A stretch of 64,000 nucleotides of DNA from Longimicrobiales bacterium (GTDB taxonomy: Bacteria; Gemmatimonadota; Gemmatimonadetes; Longimicrobiales; Gaopeijiaceae), in NCBI GenBank assembly GCA_958296005.1, contig CATQHQ010000002.1, positions 62,001 through 126,000 of the forward strand, written 5' to 3'. Numbering within the stretch: position 1 is the stretch's first letter; each line of letters opens with the position of its first letter. The position numbers and the translations under genes were made by a program. Positions 36,401 to 43,156 of the stretch are shown in pieces. The notes below the pieces were generated by a model, which worked only from the letters and a program-made list of their open reading frames with translations, was not told the origin of the DNA and did not search any database.

Positions 36401-36667
36401 GCCGCCCGTCGTCCCCATCAACCAGCGGTCCGGGTCGGCGGGAAAGCCCGTCGCAGCGGTCGAGCGCCCGCCTCGGTAGGGTCCGACCATCCGGTACCGC
36501 AGGTCCTTGAAGGCCAGGGTGTCGATGGAGTGGGGGAGCTGGATGTGGCCGACGGAGGAGCTGGCGGAGACGCTGGCGGGGAGGCCGGCAGAAATGCTCA
36601 AGGCCAGCCCGGCAAGGAGGCCCGCAGCCGCCGAAAGTGTGGAAACCGAACGTGTCAATGGGTGCAT
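33452..36667 (-). CDS. Exported sortilin/VPS10-like BNR beta-propeller protein
   Basis: 1,071 residues, ATG 36667 with AGGACA upstream and a signal peptide ending ASVSA. The body is built of BNR/Asp-box repeats: GVWESTDNGVSWENV, GAWKSMDGGRSWTFI, GVFRSKDGGATWEHV, GVYRTTDGGDSWTKL, GVYRSDDAGETWTRT and more to about residue 720. The C-terminal third has a DUF-type beta-sandwich (GLNRIAWTFTYPGPELP) and a helical end. This domain order is typical of the glycosyl-hydrolase-annotated VPS10 proteins abundant in Gemmatimonadota and Acidobacteriota; none has a proven enzymatic role. It may bind or cut extracellular polymers. Confidence 0.87.
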   Translation of the reverse strand: MHPLTRSVSTLSAAAGLLAGLALSISAGLPASVSASSSVGHIQLPHSIDTLAFKDLRYRMVGPYRGGRSTAATGFPADPDRWLMGTTGGGVWESTDNGVSWENVSDGWFGGSIGAVAVAPSDPNVIYVGQGSVDIRGNTSTGRGAWKSMDGGRSWTFIGLPEAGQIGRIEVHPRDHDLVYVAALGHPFGKNPERGVFRSKDGGATWEHVLALNDSTGASDLTMDSTNPRILYAGAWRGERKPWALISGGEEGGVYRTTDGGDSWTKLAGGLPEGVVGKVGVSVSPADPDRVWAIVEAEPDGGVYRSDDAGETWTRTNSENNLRQRAWYYTHVQADPVDPNTVYALNTGLYRSVDGGTTFEAIAVPHGDVHDLWIHPSDPARMVVADDGGAQVTVNGGETWSSYFNQPTAELYDVIVDNGFPYRLYGAQQDNTTISVPAWSDVNTLYPKQHWQNVGGCETGPVALDPDRPHVVYAGCYGGVMDRYDFSSGQRRNIMLYPQLQLGMAAKDLRHRFQWVSPMLVSDHDHRTLYHASQYVNRSRDEGATWETISPDLTTNTPEHQEQAGGPINADVTGVEIYNVVFSLAESASDPDQIWAGSDDGRIHATRDGGATWIDVTPEAMPELGTVDEIELSRHAPGRAYVAVQRYRMDDFRPYVFRTDDYGESWTLAVDGIPDDHPVRTVREDPEREGLLFAGTEFGVFVSFDAGGSWQSFQRNLPVTPVTGMRVAHDDLIVSTQGRSFWVLDDISPLREIEDAIAAGTHLFTPRDAHRLTNVGPAGLSELNPEPRPAGVQMHYYLASEPDGEVRLEVVDAQGEAVRTFSSDSAVAEARDFERISKEAGLNRIAWTFTYPGPELPEGAVQWGYTGGVVAPPGRYDVRLTVGGSMVERAFQLLPDPRVPDISADSYHEQFRVAMQARDSVNSITEAIEALAGVREQVESVMERARAAELDGELQALADTLTDKSTGVTEDLMQTKNQSSQDPIRFEPRLDNQWLELYGRVTGTDGYISGGADGAPQEGTMERLQVLLDDWEAVRTRYLDLLANELARFNEAVERLGLPAVVLPRRTPVVS

Positions 36668-36979
36668 GGGACTTGTCCTGGTGCGAAACGGGCGACCGAG
36701 CCGTCCCGGTCGCTGGGGTTGTCAAGGGCGAATTTACTTATGTTGCCTATGTCGGTTATGCGATGCTCTCCCGTTGCCTTGGTCTCCAACACTACTTGCA
36801 TTGTCCTGTCATGCAAGTGCCCTCTTCCTCGCTGCGTGAGCTCTTCGTCCCCCAGATCGACCGCCCATCAGGCTGGAACCGACGCCGGTGCACGTCTACC
36901 GTTTGAAGTGATTCCCGGCGAGTTGCGCCGTTGCGGTCTCGCCTCAAGTACACAACCTTCAAGCGAAAGGGGAAGTACA
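36668..36979. other. 312-base intergenic region with an inverted repeat
   Basis: No gene seen. It separates two divergent genes. ACTTGCAT (36794-36801) and ATGCAAGT (36811-36818) form a perfect 8-base-pair inverted repeat with a 9-base loop, a possible operator. The stretch 36720-36830 is AT-richer than its surroundings. Confidence 0.5.
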
Positions 36980-37366
36980 ATGGACTGGAGCGCGATCGGA
37001 CAAGGACTGGCGACAGGGTTGGGCGCGGCGTTGCCCGTGGGCGTGGGTATAATCTGGGTGATCCGCAAGGTGTTCAAGCTCGGGAGGTGGAAGGAAACCC
37101 TGGCCACCAAGCGGGACTTGAGTGCCCTACAGCAGGCCACGAAGCAGGACATCGACGCCCTGCAACAGGCTACCAAGCGGGACATTGACGCCCTACAGCA
37201 GGCCAACGAGGAAGCCCATGTGGAAATCTCTCGGCGAATCGACGACACCCGTGCGGATTTGGCCGAACTCCGATCTGCAGTAGCGGGCTTGGCGTCCAGT
37301 GTGGAGGCCACGCGATCCGACGTTGCGCGCATTGTTGACCATCTACTCAGCTCCAAGCAGACATGA
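36980..37366 (+). CDS. Small membrane-anchored coiled-coil protein with hendecad repeats
   Basis: 128 residues; AAAGGGGAAG precedes ATG 36980. One hydrophobic helix near residues 12-32 (GAALPVGVGIIWVIRKV) is followed by a long alpha-helical coiled coil. Residues ~49-75 repeat the 11-residue unit ALQQATKQDID two and a half times, a hendecad pattern that gives a right-handed coiled coil. The C-terminus (RRIDDTRADLAELRSAVAGL) continues in normal heptads. Such proteins resemble DUF1640-like or phage/toxin-associated stalk proteins. The function is unknown; its isolation and the exact DNA repeats are notable. Confidence 0.65.
   Translation: MDWSAIGQGLATGLGAALPVGVGIIWVIRKVFKLGRWKETLATKRDLSALQQATKQDIDALQQATKRDIDALQQANEEAHVEISRRIDDTRADLAELRSAVAGLASSVEATRSDVARIVDHLLSSKQT
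37124..37207 (+). repeat. 33-base tandem repeat inside the coiled-coil gene
   Basis: Units starting GCCCTACAGCAG (37124), GCCCTGCAACAG (37157) and GCCCTACAGCAG (37190, partial) repeat at 33-base spacing, in frame, encoding 11-residue helical turns. Differences are mostly synonymous, so length changes by whole hendecads would keep the frame. Confidence 0.7.
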
Positions 37367-37468
37367 CCGGCACCGGCCGCCCTGCCGGGTGCGGCCATCG
37401 GCCAGGCCGCCTTAACTGCGGGCCCGCCTGTTAGTCGAGCAGGTCCCTGGCCAGCGGCTTGATGCCGT

Positions 37469-38602
37469 TCACTGGTTCATCTCTGCCACGAACTTCTGCA
37501 CGCGACGCCCGGTGGAAGCCTCGCCCACGTAGACATTGCCTTGCGAGTCCACATCCATTCCATGTGGACGGATGAACTGTCCCGCCTGCCGTCCGCCCCG
37601 CCCGAACTCGCCCACGACCTCAAGGTCCGATCGACGAAGGACCCACACCTTGTGGTTGGTGCCGTCGGCGAGGTACAGCCAGCGTTGCTCCTCGTCCGGC
37701 GACAGCGCCACCACGAACGCCGAGCCCGACGCGCGCGTAAGCGGTGCCACCGTCTTCTCGGCCACGTAGTCGCCGTCTTGCCGGAACACCTGGACGCGGT
37801 TGCCCCGGCGGTCGGCCACGTAGATCAGCCCATCCGAGGAACCCACGAGCCCGTGGACAGTGGAGAACTGGGGCGGTGGTGGGGTGTCCCCAGTGCGGGC
37901 CGCGTAGTCGTATTCGGCCTCGTCGTCGGGCGGCTCCCCGTAGGCACCCCAGTGGCGGCGGTACTCGCCGGTCTCGCCGTCGAAGACAACCACGCGCCGG
38001 TTGCGGTAGCCGTCGGCCACGAAGACTTCGTTTGTTTCCGGGTCCACCCACACGCCCGCCGGCCCGCCGAGGAGGGTCGTGTGGTCGCTGCCGCCGTTCA
38101 CGTCGTACTCGCCCAGCGTCAGCAGGTGCTCGCCGGAGCGGGTGAACTTCATGACCCGGTGATGTCGGTAGGTGCCGATCCACACGAATCCGTTGTGGTC
38201 GACGAAGAGGCCGTGGGCGTTGCGGGGGAACTCGGACACGTCCTGGGTTGCCGGGTCGCCCCAAGCTTGGACCACGGTGCCCTCCGGGTCGAGTTCGATC
38301 ACCACGGGCGCGGGAACGCAGCATTCTCCGATCGGCGGGTCCTGAACTGCCGCGGCTTCCTCCGGCGTCAGCGTCTCCGGCAGGTGGGTGATCCAAACGT
38401 GGTCCTGCGCGTCCACGAACACGGACGTGATCGATCCCAGGATCCAGTCGTTGGGAAGTTCCCGAGGCCAGGAGGCGTCCACGCGGAAGACGGGGGGAGC
38501 GTCGGGAGAGCCGGCACCGGCCGTACCGGAGTCGGTGGTGCACGCGCCGGCCATCGCCGACCCAACGACGAGCGCAAGCAGTCGAGCAGGAAAACGAAGC
38601 AT
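37469..38602 (-). CDS. NHL-repeat beta-propeller lipoprotein
   Basis: 377 residues, GGAGGATCG just before ATG 38602, lipobox ending AGAC near residue 21. NHL/six-bladed phrases: NAHGLFVDHNGFVWIGTY, GGPAGVWVDPETNEVFVADGYRNRRVVVFD, TVHGLVGSSDGLIYVADRRGNRVQVF and RPHGMDVDSQGNVYVGEASTGRRVQKF. The fold matches the peptidyl-alpha-hydroxyglycine lyase-like propellers often annotated in marine genomes. Catalytic activity is not certain. It is probably anchored in the outer membrane. Neighbouring genes are divergent, so it is its own transcript. Confidence 0.8.
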   Translation of the reverse strand: MLRFPARLLALVVGSAMAGACTTDSGTAGAGSPDAPPVFRVDASWPRELPNDWILGSITSVFVDAQDHVWITHLPETLTPEEAAAVQDPPIGECCVPAPVVIELDPEGTVVQAWGDPATQDVSEFPRNAHGLFVDHNGFVWIGTYRHHRVMKFTRSGEHLLTLGEYDVNGGSDHTTLLGGPAGVWVDPETNEVFVADGYRNRRVVVFDGETGEYRRHWGAYGEPPDDEAEYDYAARTGDTPPPPQFSTVHGLVGSSDGLIYVADRRGNRVQVFRQDGDYVAEKTVAPLTRASGSAFVVALSPDEEQRWLYLADGTNHKVWVLRRSDLEVVGEFGRGGRQAGQFIRPHGMDVDSQGNVYVGEASTGRRVQKFVAEMNQ

Positions 38603-38783
38603 CGATCCTCCAAAGGAATAACCGGGAACGGGACTGGAACGAGCGAACCGGATCAGGGGACAGTAGGCGACGGTCGTTTCCCTGGCCAGTTGCTCGCTCG
38701 AGACCAGCAGTCTACCCTCCGACGGCCCGAGAAGGCCGCCGAAGGCCCGGTTCCACGCCCGTCAACTCGCATACGCCACCGAC

Positions 38784-40307
38784 ATGACCGATCCGAACCG
38801 CCGTCCCGTCGTCATACGCCCCGCAAGGCGCACCCCCAAGGTTGCCGGCACCGCCGCCGCTGCCGTCGTCGCCGCAGCCATCTCGGCAGCCGGCGCCGCT
38901 GTTGGCACGCTAGACCACGCTGCCGCCCAGTCCATTGAAGAAGGCAAGGAGTCGGCCCTGGCCCACGCCGCGGCCCTCGACGACTTCGTGGCCGATATCT
39001 CCACGCGCCTCTGGGAGTTCGCGGAGACCGCACTCCGGGAGTCTCAGTCCGCCGGCTACCTGGCTGAAGCGCTGGAAAAGGAGGGCTTCGCGCTGGAACG
39101 GGGCGTGGCCGGGATGCCCACAGCCTTCGTCGCCGCCTGGGGTTCGGGTTCGCCCGTATTGGGCGTTCTGGCCGAGTACGACGCCCTCCCCAACATCGGC
39201 AACGCCGCCGAACCCCGCCGGGCGCCCCGAGGCGACGGCCACCTGCACGGCCACGGCTGCGGCCACAACCTCTTCGGCGCGGCGTCGGTCGCGGCCGCCG
39301 TGGCGATCAAGCGGATGATGGCCGACCACGGCGTCCCCGGCACCGTGCGCCTCTACGGCACGCCCGCGGAGGAGACGGTGGTGGGCAAGGTGTACATGGC
39401 TCGCGAAGGCCTCTTCGACGACCTGGACGCTGCAATCGTCTGGCACCCCAGTCAGAAGACGGCGGTCACCAACAACCGGGCGCGCGCGCTGAACAACTTC
39501 GAGGTCACCTTCCGGGGCCAGGCCGCCCACGGCGCGGCCGACCCATGGAACGGCCGGAGCGCGCTGGACGCAGTCGAACTTATGAACCACGGGGTGAACA
39601 TGATGCGGGAGCACATCGAGCCCAGCGCCCGCATCCACTATGTGATGCCGAACGCCGGCGAAGTCCCGAACGTCGTCCCCGAGTACGCCAAGGCGTGGTA
39701 CTACGTGCGGGACACAACCCGGGTTGCCGTCGAGGAGAACTACGCGTGGATCCTCGACATCGCGGGAGGCGCGGCCCGGATGACTCGCACGGAGCACGAA
39801 GTGTTTCTCGTCACCGGCGTCCACCCGTACACGCTCGTCCGTCCGCTGCAGGAAGCGATGCAAGCCAACCTGGAGCGGGTCGGGCCACCTGCGTTCACCG
39901 ACGAGGACCAAGCGTTTGCAAAGGAGCTGCAACGCTTCCTGGAGGTGGAGACCACAGGACTGAACGACACGATCGACCACTTGGCGCCGGTCCCTGCGAT
40001 GGCGGACGGGGGGTCGTCGGACGTAGCGGAGGTGAGCTACATCGCGCCGACGGTCGAGTTCAGCGTGACCACGGCCGCCGAGAACGTCCCGTGGCACTCG
40101 TGGGCGACGAGCGCCTCCCACGGTACGCCGGGCGCGATCAAGGGCGCCCAGGTGGCCGCCCGGGCGCTGGCTCTCATGGGTGCGGAGCTGATGATCGACG
40201 GGGACCTGCTGGCTCGCGCCAAGGCCGCCCACGCCGAGGAAACGGGAGGCGAGCCCTACAAGTCGGCTGTTCCGGCGGACCAACCGGTGCCGCTGCCGAA
40301 GAACTGA
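38784..40307 (+). CDS. AbgB-like M20 amidohydrolase, exported
   Basis: 507 residues from ATG 38784; no clear ribosome-binding site. An alanine-rich hydrophobic stretch (AAAAVVAAAISAAGAAVGTL) suggests export. M20 motifs: VLGVLAEYDALPNIGNAAEP, GHGCGHNLFGAASVAAA, GTPAEETVVGKVYMA, FRGQAAHGAADPW, and YIAPTVEFSVTTAAENVPWHSW near the end. The order and spacing match AbgB (p-aminobenzoyl-glutamate hydrolase subunit B) and related amidohydrolases rather than M20D. It probably cleaves amide bonds of small N-acyl amino acids or folate breakdown products. No AbgA partner is next to it. Confidence 0.86.
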   Translation: MTDPNRRPVVIRPARRTPKVAGTAAAAVVAAAISAAGAAVGTLDHAAAQSIEEGKESALAHAAALDDFVADISTRLWEFAETALRESQSAGYLAEALEKEGFALERGVAGMPTAFVAAWGSGSPVLGVLAEYDALPNIGNAAEPRRAPRGDGHLHGHGCGHNLFGAASVAAAVAIKRMMADHGVPGTVRLYGTPAEETVVGKVYMAREGLFDDLDAAIVWHPSQKTAVTNNRARALNNFEVTFRGQAAHGAADPWNGRSALDAVELMNHGVNMMREHIEPSARIHYVMPNAGEVPNVVPEYAKAWYYVRDTTRVAVEENYAWILDIAGGAARMTRTEHEVFLVTGVHPYTLVRPLQEAMQANLERVGPPAFTDEDQAFAKELQRFLEVETTGLNDTIDHLAPVPAMADGGSSDVAEVSYIAPTVEFSVTTAAENVPWHSWATSASHGTPGAIKGAQVAARALALMGAELMIDGDLLARAKAAHAEETGGEPYKSAVPADQPVPLPKN

Positions 40308-40342
40308 CGCCGGCGGGCTTGTCCCGTGCGATCGAAGGGTCG

Positions 40343-40651
40343 CTAGCCGGACTCGCCGTAAGCGCAGTAAGCCTCCCACAAGGCGTCGAGCACTAGCGCC
40401 TGCGCCGCCTTGGCGTCTCTCGACCAGCACCGTGCCGGATCGAACCGCTCCAGCCATGGCACGGTGGCCATCTCGATCATCTCGCGAGCCATGTCCGTGA
40501 CGTCGCTCGACTGGAACGCGTCCTCCGGCGCGTCGCTGTACACCGCCATCACGCACCGCTTGCGGACGTGCACGTAGAACACGCGGAGTCCGCAGTGCAT
40601 CGCCTCCGCGGCGGAGAAGCTCACTCCCAAGTACCGTGCCATCAGCTCCAT
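40343..40651 (-). CDS. Small hypothetical protein downstream of an ABC membrane domain
   Basis: 102 residues from ATG 40651, which overlaps the ABC-domain stop by 10 bases, so coupled translation is likely. The sequence starts MELMARYLGVSFSAAEAMHC and contains RVFYVHVRKRCVMAVYSDAP and DVTDMAREMIEMATVPWLER. It looks like a small soluble alpha/beta protein. No family is recognised. The tight link to the membrane protein suggests it works with it. Confidence 0.55.
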   Translation of the reverse strand: MELMARYLGVSFSAAEAMHCGLRVFYVHVRKRCVMAVYSDAPEDAFQSSDVTDMAREMIEMATVPWLERFDPARCWSRDAKAAQALVLDALWEAYCAYGESG

Positions 40652-41532
40652 TGTGGGCCCTCGCCGGAGCTCGATTCGCCATCTGGCGGCTCCTCGGCTC
40701 CCTTTCCGCCGTCCGCTCCCGCCAGCCGTCCCAGGATCTCCTGGAGCCGCAGCCACTGTTGGTAGAACAGCGGCAGCATCGCAACGGATTCCATGAACGT
40801 GAACACGTACATGACTACCGCCACCACGCCGCCGTACTCCACCGTGTCCGTCGCCGTCGCGTGCACGGAGTACGCCATCAGGCCTGCCATGAGCACCCAG
40901 AGGACGCCGAAGTTGGCCGCCTCGAGGTCCGACAGCTTGATGTTCCAACGCATCATCCGGCGGATATGGCGCGCGACCCGTGCCGGGTTGCCGCTCGCCA
41001 CGACCTCGACCCGCCGTTCGTACTCGTTGTTGTACGCCTCGTTGAAGCGGACCGTGAACTTCCCCGTCCAGCCGTAGACGGCCACCGTGGCGACGACCAC
41101 GATCATGCATCCGGCGAAGATCGGCAAGCTGAGGGCCGCGAGGATCGCAACCGTGCCGACGAGCCCCAGAACGCTGCTCACCAGAGTGGGCAAGGAGTTC
41201 TCGAAGAACTCGACGACTTCGCCGAGCATCCCAAGGCGCGCCGTCTTGGCCGACGTGCCGATGCCGGACTGACGGGCCGCCAGCTCCTCGCTCATCTGGA
41301 CGTAGACCTTGGCGTACGCCCGAGAGTCGTAGACCCGACGGAACACGTCCACGCCCACGGTTGCGATGCTCAGCACGGCAAGTTCGACGAGCCCGCGCCA
41401 AGAGCCGACGATGGCGCTGTCGATGGCTCGACCGATGACAAGCGGGAACAGAAGCCAGCCCACGGACTCGAGCACGACCAGAGAGACCGTGAAGGCGAGG
41501 GGCCTCCGGAACGGCCTCAGCCCGCTATTCAT
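40642..41532 (-). CDS. Stand-alone ABC transporter six-helix membrane domain
   Basis: 296 residues with about six hydrophobic helices: AFTVSLVVLESVGWLLFPLVIG, LVELAVLSIATVGVDVF, FENSLPTLVSSVLGLVGTVAIL, FAGCMIVVVATVAVYGW, ANFGVLWVLMAGLMAYS and GGVVAVVMYVFTFMESVAML. The RRVYDSRAYAKVYVQMSEELA segment is like the first cytoplasmic loop of ABC exporters. There is no nucleotide-binding domain in this protein or in the neighbours, which matches the ABC_membrane_3 family. It may need an ATPase encoded elsewhere or act without one. A small membrane protein lies 40 bases upstream. Confidence 0.75.
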   Translation of the reverse strand: MNSGLRPFRRPLAFTVSLVVLESVGWLLFPLVIGRAIDSAIVGSWRGLVELAVLSIATVGVDVFRRVYDSRAYAKVYVQMSEELAARQSGIGTSAKTARLGMLGEVVEFFENSLPTLVSSVLGLVGTVAILAALSLPIFAGCMIVVVATVAVYGWTGKFTVRFNEAYNNEYERRVEVVASGNPARVARHIRRMMRWNIKLSDLEAANFGVLWVLMAGLMAYSVHATATDTVEYGGVVAVVMYVFTFMESVAMLPLFYQQWLRLQEILGRLAGADGGKGAEEPPDGESSSGEGPQWS

Positions 41533-41572
41533 GTGGCTTCAGGAGCTTCCCTCCGGCCCCCGGCCTCAGGCC

Positions 41573-41809
41573 TCAGGCCGTGCCCGCGCCGACGCTCGGC
41601 GCTTTCGGCATCTTCGCCTCGGTGGTGGGCTCGGGCTCCTGATCCGGCTCCACGGGGTGCGTGGTCGCTGGGGACTCGACAGCAGGCGCCTTCCCGTCGT
41701 CGCGGTCGGCAACCGCATTCACCCCGACCGCCCCTCCGATCAACAGAAGGGAAAGGAAGAGCCCCAGGCCCGCATACGTCCTCTTTGGCCTCGGTCTCAG
41801 GTGCACCAT
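41573..41809 (-). CDS. Small single-pass membrane protein
   Basis: 78 residues from ATG 41809, chosen for the strong GGAAGGAGA site 6-9 bases upstream. One membrane helix (YAGLGLFLSLLLIGGAVGVNAVA) follows a basic N-terminus; the remainder is acidic and proline-rich (VEPDQEPEPTTEAKMPKAP), probably periplasmic. No family is recognised. First gene of the run with the ABC membrane domain. Confidence 0.6.
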   Translation of the reverse strand: MVHLRPRPKRTYAGLGLFLSLLLIGGAVGVNAVADRDDGKAPAVESPATTHPVEPDQEPEPTTEAKMPKAPSVGAGTA

Positions 41810-41904
41810 CTCGCGTCTCCTTCCAGCTCCATTCGGTTCTTGCTCGGGCCGGAGCGACTTCGTGCCGGCCTCGCCCAAGTACTACTGCATGAATCGTGCC
41901 AAAG

Positions 41905-41944
41905 TTTCCAAGTCCGACCACGGGACCCGTCCTGCGCTTGGAAA
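41905..41944. promoter_or_regulatory. Nested inverted repeats between divergent genes
   Basis: TTTCCAAG (41905-41912) and CTTGGAAA (41937-41944) form an 8-base-pair inverted repeat, and inside it lies the palindrome ACGGG-A-CCCGT. It sits between the small membrane gene and the S58 peptidase operon, so it could be an operator or leader hairpin. Confidence 0.4.
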
Positions 41945-42070
41945 TACGGGCTCTGCGAGCGATTTGTTCAACGGGCGAGTCTCGTCCGATTACCGGACGC
42001 TGGCCACATTCTTGGACAGCGGGCGTATCGTGAGCGGAACGTCCTCTTCTCTATCAACTAGGTTGAACCC

Positions 42071-43156
42071 ATGAGGACTTGGGATCCGCGAAGGTCAGTC
42101 TTCGGCCCGGCGGCGCACCGGGGACGCGCCGTTGCGGGCCTCGTCGCCGCCGTGCTGGGCTTGGTGGACCCGGCGGTCGGCCAGGCGCCATCCCCCGGCA
42201 TCACCGCCGTGCCCGGCATTCGAGCGGGCCACTTCACCTATGCGTCGGCTTCGACGGGCTGCACCGTCGTGATCGCCGACGGAGGCGCCGTGGGAGGGGT
42301 GGACGTGCGCGGCGGCGCGCCGGGCACCGTCGAGACCGACCTTCTGAACCCGGTCGCCGCGGTCCAGACCGTCAACGCCGTGCTGCTCGCCGGGGGCAGC
42401 GCCTTCGGCTTGTCCGCCCGCGACGGGGTGGTCCGGTACTTGGAGGGGCGGGACGAGGGCTTCCGGGTCGGCGAGGACATGGTGGTGCCGATCGTGCCCG
42501 GTGCGGTGATCTTCGACCTGCGGGTGGCCGGAGCTAGGCCCGGGCCGGAGTGCGGGTACCAAGCGGCGACCGACGCCGCCGGCGGCGCGGAGCGTTTGGC
42601 GGAGGGGAGCGTAGGCGCGGGCGCGGGCGCAACCGTCGGCAAGCTTCGGGGCATGGCGTGGGCGATGAAGGGCGGTGCCGGGACGGCCTCGGTCGCTCTG
42701 GAGAGCGGGCTCGTGGTGGGCGCAGTGGTGGTGGTCAACGCCGTGGGCGACGTGATCGATCCGGGCACTGGCGAAGTCGTGGCGGGTGCGCGGGCCGACG
42801 CAGGGGGCTTCGCGGACGCGCGACGGATCTTGCGTGGCGAAGCGCCGAGCGTGCCCCCCGGGCGGAACACCACGATCGGCGTGGTCGCCACCAACGCACG
42901 CCTCACCCAGTCGCAGGCGACCAAGGTCGCCCAGATGGCGCAGGACGGGCTGGCCCGCGCCGTCGTGCCCAGTCACACGCCCGGCGACGGCGACACCATC
43001 TTCTCCCTGGCGACAGGCCGCCTCGAATCGGGGTTCGACACGGGACAGGTGGGCGCCCTCGCCGCCGAAGTCGTGACCGAAGCGATCCTGCGAGCGGTGC
43101 GGGCCGCTAGCGGTCTCCCCGGGCTCCCCGCCGTGAAGGACTTGCCCGGCTCTTGA
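42071..43156 (+). CDS. P1/S58 family peptidase (DmpA-like), exported
   Basis: 361 residues; signal-like region AVAGLVAAVLGLVDPAVGQA. The S58 pattern is clear: GITAVPGIRAGHFTYAS, GCTVVIADGGAVGGVDVRGG, NAVLLAGGSAFGLSARDGV, CGYQAATDAAGG, then GRNTTIGVVATNARLTQSQATKVA, where the threonine-threonine marks the expected autoprocessing nucleophile, and PSHTPGDGDTIFSLATG. Family members are aminopeptidases or beta-peptidyl aminopeptidases that cut themselves into two chains. Its stop overlaps the symporter start (TTGA), so peptide cleavage and uptake are probably coupled. Confidence 0.85.
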   Translation: MRTWDPRRSVFGPAAHRGRAVAGLVAAVLGLVDPAVGQAPSPGITAVPGIRAGHFTYASASTGCTVVIADGGAVGGVDVRGGAPGTVETDLLNPVAAVQTVNAVLLAGGSAFGLSARDGVVRYLEGRDEGFRVGEDMVVPIVPGAVIFDLRVAGARPGPECGYQAATDAAGGAERLAEGSVGAGAGATVGKLRGMAWAMKGGAGTASVALESGLVVGAVVVVNAVGDVIDPGTGEVVAGARADAGGFADARRILRGEAPSVPPGRNTTIGVVATNARLTQSQATKVAQMAQDGLARAVVPSHTPGDGDTIFSLATGRLESGFDTGQVGALAAEVVTEAILRAVRAASGLPGLPAVKDLPGS

